The notes beneath the pieces are model-generated. The model was not told the origin of the DNA and made no database searches. It was given only the letters and a program-made list of their open reading frames with translations. Position numbers and translations under genes: made by a program. From Candidatus Scybalomonas excrementavium (GTDB taxonomy: Bacteria; Bacillota; Clostridia; Lachnospirales; Lachnospiraceae), in assembly GCA_017694765.1 (NCBI GenBank), contig JADIML010000164.1:1-5848 (forward strand): DNA of 5,848 bases. Reading direction: 5' to 3'. This document shows positions 5,383 through 5,848 of the stretch, piece after piece (position 1 is the stretch's first letter; every line of letters starts with the position of its first letter).

Positions 5383-5848
5383 TTTGCAGCTTCACCATAT
5401 AATATTTTTTCCAAATTTTGAACGATATATTCTTGTGCCTGTTTATTATAGATGACAAGCATATATTCTATCCCTTTACTGCTACTTCTTCTTTCTGCTC
5501 GTATTCCAATTTGAATCCCTTTTTCTGTTGGCAAAGTTATTGTTTTATCAAATTCTTCACTATATTCTTCTTGCAAAAATTCATTTAATTTAAGCCATTG
5601 TGTTATTATTTTATAATTCAATTTTTTATATATCGCCTCATCCACCCACTCATTTATTTGAGCTACAAACTTAGTTATTGCCTTATCCTCTTTATACGCA
5701 TATTCTTGCAATACTTCGATAGGAAATTCCATCTTATCACGTTTCTTAACTTTTTTTCCAATATAACCACCATTTCGTTTTACTTCTTCCAACACTTCTT
5801 TTACAAAAAACATACATCGAATAACATTCGGATTATTCAGTATATAAT
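5379..5848 (-). CDS. Unidentified protein, 5'-truncated by the window edge
   Basis: I do not recognise this gene. The reading frame has no stop from the right edge (5848) to the TGA at 5379, giving at least 155 visible residues. An ATG at 5813 has no ribosome binding site, and the codons before it (encoding ILNNPNVIRC) read like ordinary coding sequence running into MFFVKEVLEEV. The true start therefore probably lies beyond the window. The visible part is soluble, mixed basic and acidic, with no membrane segment. A helical stretch (ITKFVAQINEWVDEAI to ITQWLKLNEFL) precedes PTEKGIQIGI and EYMLVIYNKQAQEYIVQNL. The TEKG-x-x-IGI phrase resembles the wing of a winged-helix domain, which is only a guess. 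The gene lies upstream of, and on the same strand as, the GNAT gene. Confidence 0.75.
   Translation of the reverse strand, partial: YILNNPNVIRCMFFVKEVLEEVKRNGGYIGKKVKKRDKMEFPIEVLQEYAYKEDKAITKFVAQINEWVDEAIYKKLNYKIITQWLKLNEFLQEEYSEEFDKTITLPTEKGIQIGIRAERRSSSKGIEYMLVIYNKQAQEYIVQNLEKILYGEAAN

Overview
The window looks like an accessory stretch of a low-GC Firmicutes chromosome. It is AT-rich, has strong GGAGG-type ribosome binding sites, and its proteins resemble clostridial (Lachnospiraceae-like) families. That taxonomic guess comes from base composition and protein style only.

Left block (1-1393, minus strand): a compact restriction-modification operon, read right to left. It holds a small Xre/Cro-type regulator (1166-1393), a C5-cytosine DNA methyltransferase with all main motifs (104-1117, GTG start), and the first 29 codons of a third gene (1-88). 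The third gene's N-terminus resembles Eco47II/Sau96I-family restriction endonucleases, so GGNCC is the best guess for specificity. A TTGAAA-17-TATATT promoter drives the operon. A near-perfect inverted repeat is centred on its -10 box and is a likely autoregulatory operator.

Central block (1630-4533, plus strand): a VanR-like response regulator and a VanS-like histidine kinase overlap by 8 nt. After a 149-nt gap comes a membrane-anchored papain-fold (C39-type) peptidase. No vanH, ligase, vanX or vanY gene is visible, so the pair is better read as an envelope-sensing system with a peptidase output than as glycopeptide resistance. Two features suggest regulation of the peptidase. First, a motif (AATGAA-N4/5-TTCAAACAC) is shared by the regions upstream of the regulator and of the peptidase. 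Second, an 18-bp hairpin would bury the peptidase ribosome binding site. A strong bidirectional terminator (4622-4671) closes this block.

Right block (4730-5848, minus strand): a GNAT acetyltransferase of AANAT-like style has its own TTGACA-17-TAATAT promoter, whose -35 box overlaps the stop codon of the gene upstream. That upstream gene is unidentified and stays open in frame to the window edge, so it is probably 5'-truncated here.

The 236-bp divergent region between the R-M and VanRS blocks carries both promoters, several repeats and an orphan Shine-Dalgarno sequence. No RNA gene, CRISPR array or intact mobile element was seen.
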